The notes beneath the pieces were generated by a model. That model searched no databases and had not been told where the DNA came from. It was given only the letters and a program-made list of their open reading frames with translations. 64,000 nucleotides of DNA from Franconibacter pulveris DSM 19144. Lineage in GTDB: Bacteria; Pseudomonadota; Gammaproteobacteria; Enterobacterales; Enterobacteriaceae. The position numbers were made by a program, and so were the translations under genes. The DNA lies in assembly GCA_000621185.1 (NCBI GenBank), contig JHYZ01000020.1:1-64000 (forward strand), given 5' to 3'. Positions 35,101 to 43,107 of this stretch are shown here, in pieces; the first letter of the stretch is position 1, and each line of letters starts with the position of its first letter.

Positions 35101-38100
35101 AACGTGGTTAACACCCCTGAAGCGTCCGATGTCTTCCTGATTACGGGCACCTCGACCGGCCTGGCGGTAGGGACCCCCGTCACGCTGACTATCGGTGGCC
35201 AGACCTATACCGGAGCGGTGACCGCCGGGAATACCTGGAGCGTGAACGTGGGCGCGGACGGCAGCGCGCTGCTTTCGGCGCTCGGCAGCGGGCAGTTTAC
35301 CGCGACGGTCTCCGCCGCTGACGCCTACGCTAACCCGGCCACCAGCAGCGTGACGCTGGAACTGGTGCTGGAAACGCCGACGGCCACGCTGCCGGAAACG
35401 CTCTTTACGGATGATTTCCTGAACGCCGCCGAAGCGGGGGCAGGCCAGACGCTGACCGGCTCGACCGGCCTTGCCGGGCCGGGGCAGACGGTGTCGGTTT
35501 CCATTGACGGCGGCGCGCCGATTGTCGGCACGGTCGACAACACCGGCTTCTGGTCAGTGGCGCTGACGCCAGAGGTGCTGGCGGCGCTTGCCGACGGCGA
35601 CCATTCGCTGACCGTGACCGTCGCCGACCGCGCGGGCAACACCGACACCAGCGAGCCGCAGGGCTTTACCAGCTTCGTAACCGCGCTGCCGCAGCCTGCG
35701 CTGACGGCGCCGCTCTTTGGCGACGATGTGCTGACCGTGGCGGAAGCGACGGGCGATTATACCTTTACAATCAATACCGGCGTGACGGACCCGAACCGTC
35801 CGCTGACCGTGACGGCGACGCTCAACAACGGCGCGCCGGTTACCGCCACCTCAAATGGCGACGGCATCTGGAGCGTCACTATTCCGGCGGCGCAGCTTGC
35901 GGCACTGCCGGACGGCGAAATTCCGCTGAATATTGTGGTGACCGACGCCGCAGGCAACAGCGTCAGCCTGCCGGAGAGCTTTACCGCCGTAATCAACAAC
36001 GTGCCGGATGTCACCGTTAACCCGGTGTTTGGCGACCAGGTGCTGACTAACGCGGAAGCCAGTGCGGCGGCGGGGCAAACTATTACCGGCAATACCGGGG
36101 CGACAGGCGCCGGGCAGACTGTCACCGTCACGCTCACGGTGAATGCGATTACCTGGACGGGCACCGCGCAGGCCGGGGCTAACGGCGACTGGGTCGTCAC
36201 CATCCCCTCTGAAGTGCTGGCGTCTCTGCCTTCCGGCACCACACCGACCATTACCGTGACGGCGCAGGATGCGGCAGGCAACAGCGATACCGCTGAGCCC
36301 GTCACCTTCGCCGTTGAAACCACGCTGCCGACGCCGACCATTGACCCGCTCTTTGGCGGCGACAATATCCTCAACATCGCGGAAGCGGCAAGCGACACGG
36401 TCATCAGCGGAACGACGGGCGTAACAGGGCCAAACCAGTACGTGACTGTCACCCTGAACGTTAACGGCACAACCTATGTGGCGAGCGTGGACGCCAGCGG
36501 CGCCTGGCGCGTGCCGCTGCCTGCCGGTTCGCTGCAGGGCCTTGAGAACGGCGCGCAGGTGCCAGTGATTGTGACGGCGCAGGATCAGTACGGCAACAGC
36601 ACCACCCTTGAGCCCACGCCGTCGTTCCTGGTGGCCTTTACGCCGCCGACCGTGACGCTGGACCCGGCGCTGACGCCAGCGCTGGCGGACGGCTATCTCA
36701 ACATTGCCGAAGTGGACAGCGCGCTGACGCTTACCGGGGCTTACACCACGCCAGTCAATACGCAAACGCCGGTTATCACCGTCACCATTGGCGGGCGGGA
36801 TTTCCCGGCAACCGTCGTCAATGGCACCTGGAGCGTAACGCTTGCGCCTGGCGCGCTGGACGGTATCCCGAACGGCCCGCAGAACATTACCGTCAACATA
36901 ACCGATGCAGCGGCTAATACCGGCGTGAGCATTACGCCTGTCACCGTCGCCCTGGCTGAGCCTACCATTACGGTCAACGCGCCGTTTGGCGACGGCGAGC
37001 TGGACTGGGTGGAAAGCCAGCAGGGGCAGACCATTACCGGCTCCACCACGAGTGTGGATGTGGGCCAGACGGTAACGGTGACGCTCTCCGGCCAGACCTT
37101 CACCACCACGGTGCAGCCGGGCGGAACCTGGGCGGTGGCGCTGACCCCGGCGCAGCTCGCCACGCTGCTTAACAGCCCGGAAAGCGGTTCGCTGGTCGCG
37201 ACCGTTACGGACGCGGCGGGCAACCCGGCCGCCAGCGCGCCGGTCGCCGTCACCTATGATCCTGTGCGTCCTGATTTCAGCGTGAGCATCGACCCCATCA
37301 CCGGCGACGGCTTCATTAACGCAGGCGAACTTGGCGCCGGGATTATTACGGTTACCGGCAGAAGCACCGGCTTTGAAGGAGGGACGCTGGCGGTATCGCT
37401 GAACGGCGCGCTGCTGGACAACGTCACGGTTAACGCCGACGGCACCTGGGCTATCGACGTAGCAGCCAGCAGTTTCCCGACGGAGGGCGCTTACACCCTG
37501 ACCGCGACGGGCATCGATCCTTCTGAGGCGGAAATTACCGGTACGGCCGCCGTCACCGTCGATGTTACCGCGCCGCAGGGGTTAGGCATCAACGTGGTGG
37601 CGGGGGACGATCTCCTCACTCCCGCAGAAACCGGCGAGCCGCTGGTGATAAGCGGTCAGGTGAACGCGGCTGAAGCGGGCCGTCTGGTTACCGTCAACCT
37701 TAACGGCGTGAACTACTACACCACGGTGAACGGCGACGGCACCTGGAGTGCGGCGGTGCCGCAGAGCGCGGTGGACGCGCTGGCAAGCGGCAATTACGTG
37801 GTGACGGCCACCGTAACCGATGCCGCAGGCAACGTATCAACGGCGGAGCGTCCGCTGACGGTGGATGTGGACGCGCCGCTGCTGACGGTGGATGCGCTTG
37901 GCGTTCCGGCGGTGCTGAACACGGTGAACGCCGCGGGCGGCCTGCTGCTCTCTGGTACGGGCGAGCCGGGCGAGACGGTCAACATCGTCCTCGGACCGCT
38001 CTCCACCACCGCGACTGTGGATGAGTTCGGCAACTGGACCTACACCTTCCCGCAACTCGATCTCACGACGCTGACCGACGGCGCGCAGGTCATTCAAATC

Positions 38101-41100
38101 TCCTCCACCGATGCGGCGGGCAACACCTCCACCAACCGGGTGGCGCTTAACGTGGCGCTCAACCAGGGGCTAGGCGTGCTGGTCGACGATCTGTTCGGCG
38201 GCGACGGCATTCTGAACGTGGCCGAGTCGCTGGTGACTCAGGTGCTGACGGGCCGGGTGGATGGCGACTATCGCGGCGCGACGGTTACCGCGTCCATTAT
38301 CGGCACTGACGTGAATATTCCGCTCGCGCCGATACTGGCCGGGGACGGCTCTTTCACCATCGACCTGCCGCCGAGCCTCTGGCAGGGGCTGATTGACCAG
38401 ACGCTGCAACTGAACGTCGGCGTAACGGATGCTTTCGGCAATACCAGAAATGAGATTGTCGACTTCAACCTGGCGCTGAGCGACCTGCCGGTGGTGGGCA
38501 ATGTGCTGGTCGGCCTCGATAACATTATTAATATCAACGACCTCGCCAGCGGCGCGGGCCAGGTGGTAAGCGGCACGCTCAGCAACGCGGCTGACGTGAC
38601 GTCGGTGGTGGTTAACGTCGCGGGCCAGACGCTGAATGCGGTGGTGGACGCGGCGACCGGCGCCTGGACCGCTACGCTGCCGACGACGCTGCTAAACGCG
38701 CTGCCGGCGGGCGACACCGCGTTGCAGGTGCAGGTGACGGATACGGCGGGTAACGTGCTGAATACCGGCGCGAGCTTCACGCTTGCCAACGTGGCGCCGA
38801 CGATCGCGCTCGCCCCGCTGTTTGGCAACGGCGTGCTCAGCGTGCCGGAGCTATTGAATGGCGTGATTAGCGGTACTTCTACCGGCCTGAACGGTCAGAG
38901 CCTGACCGTGCGCATCGGTGACACCGAGGCGATCAATGTGGTGGTCGGGCCGGATGGCGCCTGGTCCGCTAACCTCCCGGCGGCGGTGCAGAATGCGCTC
39001 CAGGCGCTGGGCAGCGGCAATGTGGCGGTGAGCGTGACGGCGGCGGACGCCTATGGCAACGGGGCAACAGCGGGCGCCAGCCTGACGCTCAGCCTGATTG
39101 AACCGGTGCTGAACACCGTCTCGGTCTTTACTGACAACCTGCTCAACGCCGCCGACGCGCTGGTCAGCCAGACCATCACCGGCTCCGTGGGCCAGGCGGC
39201 GGCAGGCTCGCTTGTCGCAGTGCAGATAGGCAACCAGACCTTCAACGGGACGGTAGGCAGCAATGGGCTCTTCTCGATTCAGGTTTCGCCGTCGCAACTG
39301 GCCAACCTGACGGACGGCAGCCTCGCAAGTCTTATCACCATCACCACGCCGGAAGGCAACAGCACGACCACGGAAGGCCCGCTGGTGAATATTGGCATCG
39401 GCACGCTGCCGACGGTGGCTATCACTTCGCTGCTGGGCGGTGCGGATGGCTTCCTGAACGCGGCGGAAGCCGCGGCGGGGCAGGTTATCAGCGGGACAAC
39501 GAACCTTGCCAGCGGCACGGTACAGGTGCTGGTCAACGGCACTGAACTGCTGGCGCCGGTGGTGAATGGCGTCTGGTCGGTCGCCGTGCCTGCCTCGCTG
39601 TTGCAGAGCCTGACTAACGGCGCAGTGACCGTCACGGCGCAGGCGGTCGACGCAGTCGGCAACGTGGCGAGCAGCGGCACGCAGGTGGTGAACGCCATTA
39701 TTCAGAACCTGCCGCAAATCGCGCTCAACCCGGTGTTTGGCGACAACAACCTGAGCCTTGCCGATCTGCTGAATCCGCAGGTGCTGAGCGGTACCGCCAC
39801 TAACCTCGCGGCGGGAACGCAAATCAACGTGGCGCTGGGGCCGTTAAACCTCACCACGACGGTGGCAGCGGACGGCACCTGGCGCGTGCCGGTCGGCGCC
39901 AGCCTGCTCCAGACGCTGACCGATGGTCTGCTGAACGTCTCGGTAACGGCGGTTGACCCGGCGGGCAACCCGGCAAGGGCCACCGGCGGGGTGAGCGTGA
40001 ATATCGGCGCGCTGCCGACGCTCGCTATCACGTCGCTGTTTGGCGATAACGGCCTGAACGCCAGCGATATTCTCAACGCGCAGGTGATCACCGGCACCAG
40101 CACCAACGCAGTCGGCTCGCTGGTGAACGTCTCGCTTGGCGGCAAGAACTACACCGCCACGGTGGGCAGCGACGGCAACTGGCAGGTTACTGTGCCGAAA
40201 ACGGACCTCAGCGGGCTGCTCGACGGCACGCTGACGGTCAACGCGTCGGTGGTGAACCCGGCGGGCAACAGCTCCACGACCAGCGGGCTGCTGAACGTGA
40301 TTACCCACTCGCTGCCGTCGATTTCGCTGACCTCACTGTTTGGTAACGACAAATACCTGAACGTCAGCGAAGCGACCTCAGGCCAGGTGCTGAGCGGGAA
40401 AATCAGCGGCGCGGCGGACGGCGCTTCCGTGGTGGTGAACCTTGGCGGCGCTAACTACAACGCGACCGTAAACAGCGACGGCACCTGGTCGCTGCCGGTG
40501 GCCAGTTCAGTGCTTCAGGGGCTGACCAACGGCGCGCTGAAAGTGGGTGTGACGGTCACCGATAAAGTGGGCAACACCAATACCACCAGCTCCGACGTGA
40601 CGGTGAAACTGACCACCCCGACGCTGACCTTTAACCCGCTTTCTTCGCTGAACCTGGTTTCTCTGCTGACCAATGGACTGACGCTGCGCGGCGGCTCCAC
40701 CAACCTCGCGCAGGGCTCGGTGGTGCATCTGTCGCTGCTCAACGGCACGGTCAACACCACGGCTATCACCGATGCTAACGGCAACTGGAGCACCACACTG
40801 GGGCTTGGGCTGAACATCCTGCAACTGCTGTCGCTCTCCAGCGTACTGAACATCTACGCCACGGACGTGGCGGGCAACACCGGCTATCTGAATGTCGGGC
40901 TTGGCGGCAACATCATCTCCACTACGCCGCCTGCGGGCGTAAGCACGCTCTCGGCAGAGTCGGACGCGGCCGCCTTCTCACTGCTTAGCGCGAGCGATGA
41001 AAACAGCAGCCTGGCGGGCGACGACAGCCAGCAGACCGGAAACGAGAACCTGCTTGCCAGCGCCAGCGCCAGCGCGGTGCGCGATGACACGCAAAGCGCT

Positions 41101-41634
41101 GCGGTGACGACGGAAAGCGCGACGGTCGCCACAACGGAGGCGGACGGCGCTTACACCATCGGCGGCCTCAGCATCGACTTTGCGGACGGCACGTCGGCGA
41201 GCGGCGAGACAGTGCAGGGCAGCGCGGGCAACGACACCATCCACCTCGCCTCGCTGGGCTTTACCCAGATAGACGGCGGCGCGGGCACCGATACCCTGGT
41301 GCTGGATGGCGTCAACCTGCTGCTCAACCTGACGGAACTGGCGGGCAAAGTGCAGCACGTTGAGATAGTCGACCTTGGCAAATCGGGCACCAACGGCCTG
41401 ACGCTGGATGTGCATCAGGCGCTTACGGTTACCGACAAGCCGGAAGACGATCTGGTGGTGAAAGGCAGCGCGGGCGATCAGGTGAACCTGATCAACGGCG
41501 CCGGGGATGTCTGGGAGGTGAGCGGGCAGCGGGAAGTGGATGGCGTGCAGTTCGACGTTTACCACAACAGCTCGCAGACCACGACGCTTGGCGATGTGCT
41601 TATCCAGCAAGGGATCCACGTTAATCACGTGTAA
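29200..41634 (+). CDS. Giant BapA/SiiE-like type I secreted adhesin
   Basis: Protein of 4144 residues. Residues 1-135 form a BapA-type prefix domain (PGTVDVLNQQTGDVVIHYS). A hydrophobic Ala/Gly segment (137-158) is followed by a Gly/Asn/Asp linker (about 156-227). From about 240 to 3900 there are some 36 Ig-like repeats of about 100 residues. Each has a central DG-W-S motif and an inter-domain D-D-x-L-N-x-A-E-like acidic motif. The last 240 residues contain a GSAGNDTI-DGGAGTDTL RTX-like unit and a C-terminal type I secretion signal. No cysteine was noticed. It should mediate biofilm or host-cell attachment. Secretion genes follow directly. In Salmonella the related bapA is found near ssrA/smpB (from memory). 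Confidence 0.92.
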   Translation: MAVQNSLPGTVDVLNQQTGDVVIHYSQSADRIVNLTQTSVVRINASPESVNSYERQGNDLIVHMRDGTTVRYQNFFRLDAEGLHSELVFQDEQGVHHALFPFATDAGPATAEAIVPTFADTTTEALIGSEGVSTAAVLGGVAAVAGIAGIAIAAGGSGGGGGDNDNNTGGGDNGTGGGNNGGTGGDNGTGGGDNGGTGGDSGNGDGTGGGDNGNGNDNGNGGNGGTENPLPTDDPPLPSTLIVNPITDDNIINAQERTQDIVVSGRTEADNAGLTVVITLGGVTYSAVVNSDGTWSATLPAAALQALADGSNPLTVTLVDANGLPTTQTIDLTVDATAPTLELTDFTPAGVLDASQAASDKLVRGYTSAQDAGQTVTLTLNDQTYTAVVNADGSWQTTIPAAALQGLTEGQQYTLGFSLTDAAGNTTTAEQSFTVNFTVPVVTIDPVGGDNALNNADLQLSQIVTGDTQNIPVESLITLTLGARVYYARVLGDGSWSAIIPAADFQALQDGTVTLTATALLPNNTTVDITSSITIDRAQTGIAIAILSTDDNLNAAESTQPLEVRGLTTVSGPGVVVQVSLNGKVYNAVVDNAGNWSATIPPEDLALLQDGPRDITATVVLNDQSAQDVRTLNVAINHLPQPVVNTPFGDGLLSAGEIQQDQTISGNTGVTGSGQSVAVQVGGQNYTAPVDNEGNWAIIVPASQLQTLPQGEVPVTVVVTDSAGNIGNTTVTATLDTTPPLLSVLPLTSDGKLNAEELTTTQTLSGISTEPGQTVTVTLNNQTYTAVVGDDGRWQIDLPAEALVVLGTGDYPLVASISDAAGNVTAVTQTISVKASQPVVNVNPLTDDNVLDGAEIKTAQTLTGSVTDAAPGSTVTVSFGGWSQSVTVDASNNWRVDVPVTVLQALSEGVNTLQVSVTDTFNQSVTIPYPVTVDTTTDAVAISIISADDYLNRVEAGSPLIIQGTSAGLPVGTAVTVTFNNATYNATVDASGNWQTEIPSAALLAITTDGAYTVQATAQLPDGTVTDLHTLNVLINNLPEVTSAPLFGDGVLSAGEAGQDQVITGTTGNAGAGQSVSVTLGGQVYQGTVDSEGNWSVTVPSGALSGLTEAQSPVPVLVSVTDAAGNADTLDTQFTVDVTPPQVSVSAFAGDDFLNIAEAGVEQTLTGVAAGAEVGSPVVVTINGATLNGTVTGAGGEWTVTVPAEVLQSLPNGQAVFNVTASDAAGNSATTTHTISVAADATRPPLLTINPVTNNNIIDAAERDAGVTLTGTTLNVQAGQQVTVTLGPLLSWTGVVDADGNWAVTVPASALAGLNNGSYTLDVSVTDAAGNPATDSRDFTVNTDLSAIVVTPLTGDDSVGLGDIASGLTISGATVNVEPQSQIIVTLNGKQYTATVQEGGVWSVIVPQTDAALISDGTITLSASTVDAAGNAVSTTHDFTLITTALPVVTLNTPFTDGVLSAAEANAGGTLGGSTGVTGAGQTVTVLIGQTEYPATVDASGNWSLTLAPQVLQALGDGTLPLTITATDVAGNQNVLQSSLVVDKTAPALTINDLTDDNIVNGIEVTQPLQITGTATYDPANPQQVVVQVNGQTYTGLVLSDNTWSVTLPAGALSGAIDGPVAVTATVTDFAGNSTTETVSFTLDASPLNAPVLQIDPVTGDDFLNAAEVGVAFTLTGTTERVEAGQIVRVTINGQTYEGAVQEGGAWSVEIPASATTGIPDGSLPISVTVTDLAGNPITVDRPVNVVAQPGSLPQLTVDVVAQDDVINAAERGADLTLTGTSQNLAAGTPVTVTFNDITYNTTTDANGLWSVLIPASALAGLTDGVTYTITVTATDAAQNPAVTTQDVLADFSGPAIAITPGNVFDDGLLNVAESAVDQLLTGTTAPGANVVLLVDGQPITTAVVANEEGNWTLVIPAAQLQALSGDGVVLTVQATDAQGNVSTSPITVNVGNDVLPTLTVNPISGDNVVNTPEASDVFLITGTSTGLAVGTPVTLTIGGQTYTGAVTAGNTWSVNVGADGSALLSALGSGQFTATVSAADAYANPATSSVTLELVLETPTATLPETLFTDDFLNAAEAGAGQTLTGSTGLAGPGQTVSVSIDGGAPIVGTVDNTGFWSVALTPEVLAALADGDHSLTVTVADRAGNTDTSEPQGFTSFVTALPQPALTAPLFGDDVLTVAEATGDYTFTINTGVTDPNRPLTVTATLNNGAPVTATSNGDGIWSVTIPAAQLAALPDGEIPLNIVVTDAAGNSVSLPESFTAVINNVPDVTVNPVFGDQVLTNAEASAAAGQTITGNTGATGAGQTVTVTLTVNAITWTGTAQAGANGDWVVTIPSEVLASLPSGTTPTITVTAQDAAGNSDTAEPVTFAVETTLPTPTIDPLFGGDNILNIAEAASDTVISGTTGVTGPNQYVTVTLNVNGTTYVASVDASGAWRVPLPAGSLQGLENGAQVPVIVTAQDQYGNSTTLEPTPSFLVAFTPPTVTLDPALTPALADGYLNIAEVDSALTLTGAYTTPVNTQTPVITVTIGGRDFPATVVNGTWSVTLAPGALDGIPNGPQNITVNITDAAANTGVSITPVTVALAEPTITVNAPFGDGELDWVESQQGQTITGSTTSVDVGQTVTVTLSGQTFTTTVQPGGTWAVALTPAQLATLLNSPESGSLVATVTDAAGNPAASAPVAVTYDPVRPDFSVSIDPITGDGFINAGELGAGIITVTGRSTGFEGGTLAVSLNGALLDNVTVNADGTWAIDVAASSFPTEGAYTLTATGIDPSEAEITGTAAVTVDVTAPQGLGINVVAGDDLLTPAETGEPLVISGQVNAAEAGRLVTVNLNGVNYYTTVNGDGTWSAAVPQSAVDALASGNYVVTATVTDAAGNVSTAERPLTVDVDAPLLTVDALGVPAVLNTVNAAGGLLLSGTGEPGETVNIVLGPLSTTATVDEFGNWTYTFPQLDLTTLTDGAQVIQISSTDAAGNTSTNRVALNVALNQGLGVLVDDLFGGDGILNVAESLVTQVLTGRVDGDYRGATVTASIIGTDVNIPLAPILAGDGSFTIDLPPSLWQGLIDQTLQLNVGVTDAFGNTRNEIVDFNLALSDLPVVGNVLVGLDNIININDLASGAGQVVSGTLSNAADVTSVVVNVAGQTLNAVVDAATGAWTATLPTTLLNALPAGDTALQVQVTDTAGNVLNTGASFTLANVAPTIALAPLFGNGVLSVPELLNGVISGTSTGLNGQSLTVRIGDTEAINVVVGPDGAWSANLPAAVQNALQALGSGNVAVSVTAADAYGNGATAGASLTLSLIEPVLNTVSVFTDNLLNAADALVSQTITGSVGQAAAGSLVAVQIGNQTFNGTVGSNGLFSIQVSPSQLANLTDGSLASLITITTPEGNSTTTEGPLVNIGIGTLPTVAITSLLGGADGFLNAAEAAAGQVISGTTNLASGTVQVLVNGTELLAPVVNGVWSVAVPASLLQSLTNGAVTVTAQAVDAVGNVASSGTQVVNAIIQNLPQIALNPVFGDNNLSLADLLNPQVLSGTATNLAAGTQINVALGPLNLTTTVAADGTWRVPVGASLLQTLTDGLLNVSVTAVDPAGNPARATGGVSVNIGALPTLAITSLFGDNGLNASDILNAQVITGTSTNAVGSLVNVSLGGKNYTATVGSDGNWQVTVPKTDLSGLLDGTLTVNASVVNPAGNSSTTSGLLNVITHSLPSISLTSLFGNDKYLNVSEATSGQVLSGKISGAADGASVVVNLGGANYNATVNSDGTWSLPVASSVLQGLTNGALKVGVTVTDKVGNTNTTSSDVTVKLTTPTLTFNPLSSLNLVSLLTNGLTLRGGSTNLAQGSVVHLSLLNGTVNTTAITDANGNWSTTLGLGLNILQLLSLSSVLNIYATDVAGNTGYLNVGLGGNIISTTPPAGVSTLSAESDAAAFSLLSASDENSSLAGDDSQQTGNENLLASASASAVRDDTQSAAVTTESATVATTEADGAYTIGGLSIDFADGTSASGETVQGSAGNDTIHLASLGFTQIDGGAGTDTLVLDGVNLLLNLTELAGKVQHVEIVDLGKSGTNGLTLDVHQALTVTDKPEDDLVVKGSAGDQVNLINGAGDVWEVSGQREVDGVQFDVYHNSSQTTTLGDVLIQQGIHVNHV
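29650..29885 (+). repeat. Low-complexity Gly/Asn/Asp linker repeats in the adhesin
   Basis: Short GGC/GAC/AAC-rich units repeat many times (coding GGDNGTGGG-like units). They form a flexible linker between the N-terminal domain and the Ig repeats. Such a tract is prone to slippage and length change, but all units are multiples of three as far as I can see. Confidence 0.75.
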
Positions 41635-41642
41635 TGCAACAG

Positions 41643-41673
41643 GGCCTCAGGGAGGAGGCCTTCATCTTTATTT
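41643..41673 (+). terminator. Weak terminator/attenuator between adhesin and secretion genes
   Basis: GGCCTC (41643-41648) pairs with GAGGCC (41655-41660) around a 6-nt loop, followed by an interrupted T-rich stretch. It lies 9 bases after the adhesin stop and before the TolC-like gene. It may reduce read-through so that less exporter than adhesin is made. Confidence 0.5.
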
Positions 41674-41720
41674 TAACAATATCACCACGACGCCCAGGCG
41701 GGCATAACTAAGGTGGAACC

Positions 41721-43082
41721 ATGAAGCAAACCGAAGCGCGCCACAGGCGGCTGGGGCTTTCCGTGTGCCTTGCGGCGGCCCTGATGGGAGTAAACCTGAA
41801 CGTTTATGGAGAGGAGACGTTTCAGTGGCAGACAGCGCCAGGCGAACAGCTCCAGGCGCAGCTATCTATAAAGGAGGCGATACTGCGCGCCTTCGCCCGC
41901 AACCCGAAAATCGCCCAGGCGGCGGCGCAAATCCGCGTTGGCAAGGCCAACCTTGAAGAAGCCGAAAGCGCCTGGTTTCCACAAATCTCTTTGCAGGGAA
42001 ACGTCGGGCGCAGCCATCGCACCGACTCGGCAGGCTCGCTCAACAGCAACGCGGCGGGCGGCGTTAACCTCAAACAGCTTCTCTACGATTTTGGCAAAAC
42101 CGGCGGCAGCATCGATGAGCAGGAAAACCTCACCGAAGCTTACCGCTACGGCCTTTACGACACCCTCAACCAGGTCGGCATGCAAACCCTGCAGGCCTAT
42201 TTACAGGTAAAACGCTATCAGGCGCTGGCGCAGGCGGCGCAGCGCAACCTTGATTCGCTTCAGAGCGTGCAGGAGATGGCGAACCTGCGCTCGGAGGCGG
42301 GCTTAAGCACCCAGTCGGACGTGTTGCAGGCGCAAACTCGCATCGCCGGCATGAACGCAAGCCTTGAGCAATACCGCGCGCAGACCCGCTCCGCACAGGC
42401 GGCGCTGAGCGTGCTGACTGGCGTGGTCTCCGACAATCTGCCGGACCTGCCGGAAGATCTCATGCGCCAGAACATTTCGCTGAAATCCCTTCCATACGAG
42501 CAGAACAACGCGGTGCGCGCCGCCCAGGCGAAACAGCTCGCCGCCGAGCAGCGCATTCGTCAGGCGCAGGCCCAGCACTGGCCGACGGTCTCCGTGCAGG
42601 CGGGACGCACCCGTTACCAGAACGACAACGGCGACTACTGGGACGACGAAGTGCAGCTGGTGGTGGATGCGCCCATTTATCAGGGCGGGGCGGTCAGCGC
42701 CCGCGTCGACGCCGCCGAAGGTGACCGCGCCAGCGCCCGCGCCGACGTGGAGGCGAGCAAGCTCGACATTAACCAGCGCGCCGCCACCGCCTGGGCGGAT
42801 CTCACCGGCGCGCAGCAGCGCCAGCAGGCGGGCGAGCAGCAGCTTAACAGCGCCGAACGGGCGCGGGGCGTTTATCGCGACGAATATCGTCTGAGCAAGC
42901 GCAGCCTTAACGACCTGCTGAGCATTGAACAGGATGTGTTTCAGGCCGACACCTCGTCGATTACCGCCCGCTACGATGCCTGGGATGCGGCGGTGCGCTA
43001 CGCCGGCGCCGTGGACAACCTGCTCGACATGCTCGGCATTGAACGCACCCGGATGACCGGCGATACCCTGCCGACGCTCTGA
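41721..43082 (+). CDS. TolC-family outer-membrane channel of the adhesin T1SS
   Basis: Protein of 453 residues with a signal peptide (about 1-29) and the outer-membrane efflux pattern. The two repeated halves contain helices such as AQAAAQIRVGKANLEEAES and AERARGVYRDEYRLS, and a LYDFGKTGG motif. It forms the trimeric outer-membrane channel. It is the first of three type I secretion genes after the adhesin and is probably dedicated to it. Confidence 0.9.
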   Translation: MKQTEARHRRLGLSVCLAAALMGVNLNVYGEETFQWQTAPGEQLQAQLSIKEAILRAFARNPKIAQAAAQIRVGKANLEEAESAWFPQISLQGNVGRSHRTDSAGSLNSNAAGGVNLKQLLYDFGKTGGSIDEQENLTEAYRYGLYDTLNQVGMQTLQAYLQVKRYQALAQAAQRNLDSLQSVQEMANLRSEAGLSTQSDVLQAQTRIAGMNASLEQYRAQTRSAQAALSVLTGVVSDNLPDLPEDLMRQNISLKSLPYEQNNAVRAAQAKQLAAEQRIRQAQAQHWPTVSVQAGRTRYQNDNGDYWDDEVQLVVDAPIYQGGAVSARVDAAEGDRASARADVEASKLDINQRAATAWADLTGAQQRQQAGEQQLNSAERARGVYRDEYRLSKRSLNDLLSIEQDVFQADTSSITARYDAWDAAVRYAGAVDNLLDMLGIERTRMTGDTLPTL

Positions 43083-43107
43083 GCGCTGGCTACACAAGGA
43101 GTTTTTG

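Noticed and set aside
29487-41628. Many long minus-strand frames (up to 481 residues) opposite the adhesin
   Set aside because: They arise from the GC-rich, repeat-biased codon use of the giant gene; no ribosome sites and no family motifs.
29200-41634. Tandem repeats that could suggest a CRISPR array or VNTR
   Set aside because: Repeats are about 300 bp coding for Ig-like domains, with no short identical repeats and spacers.
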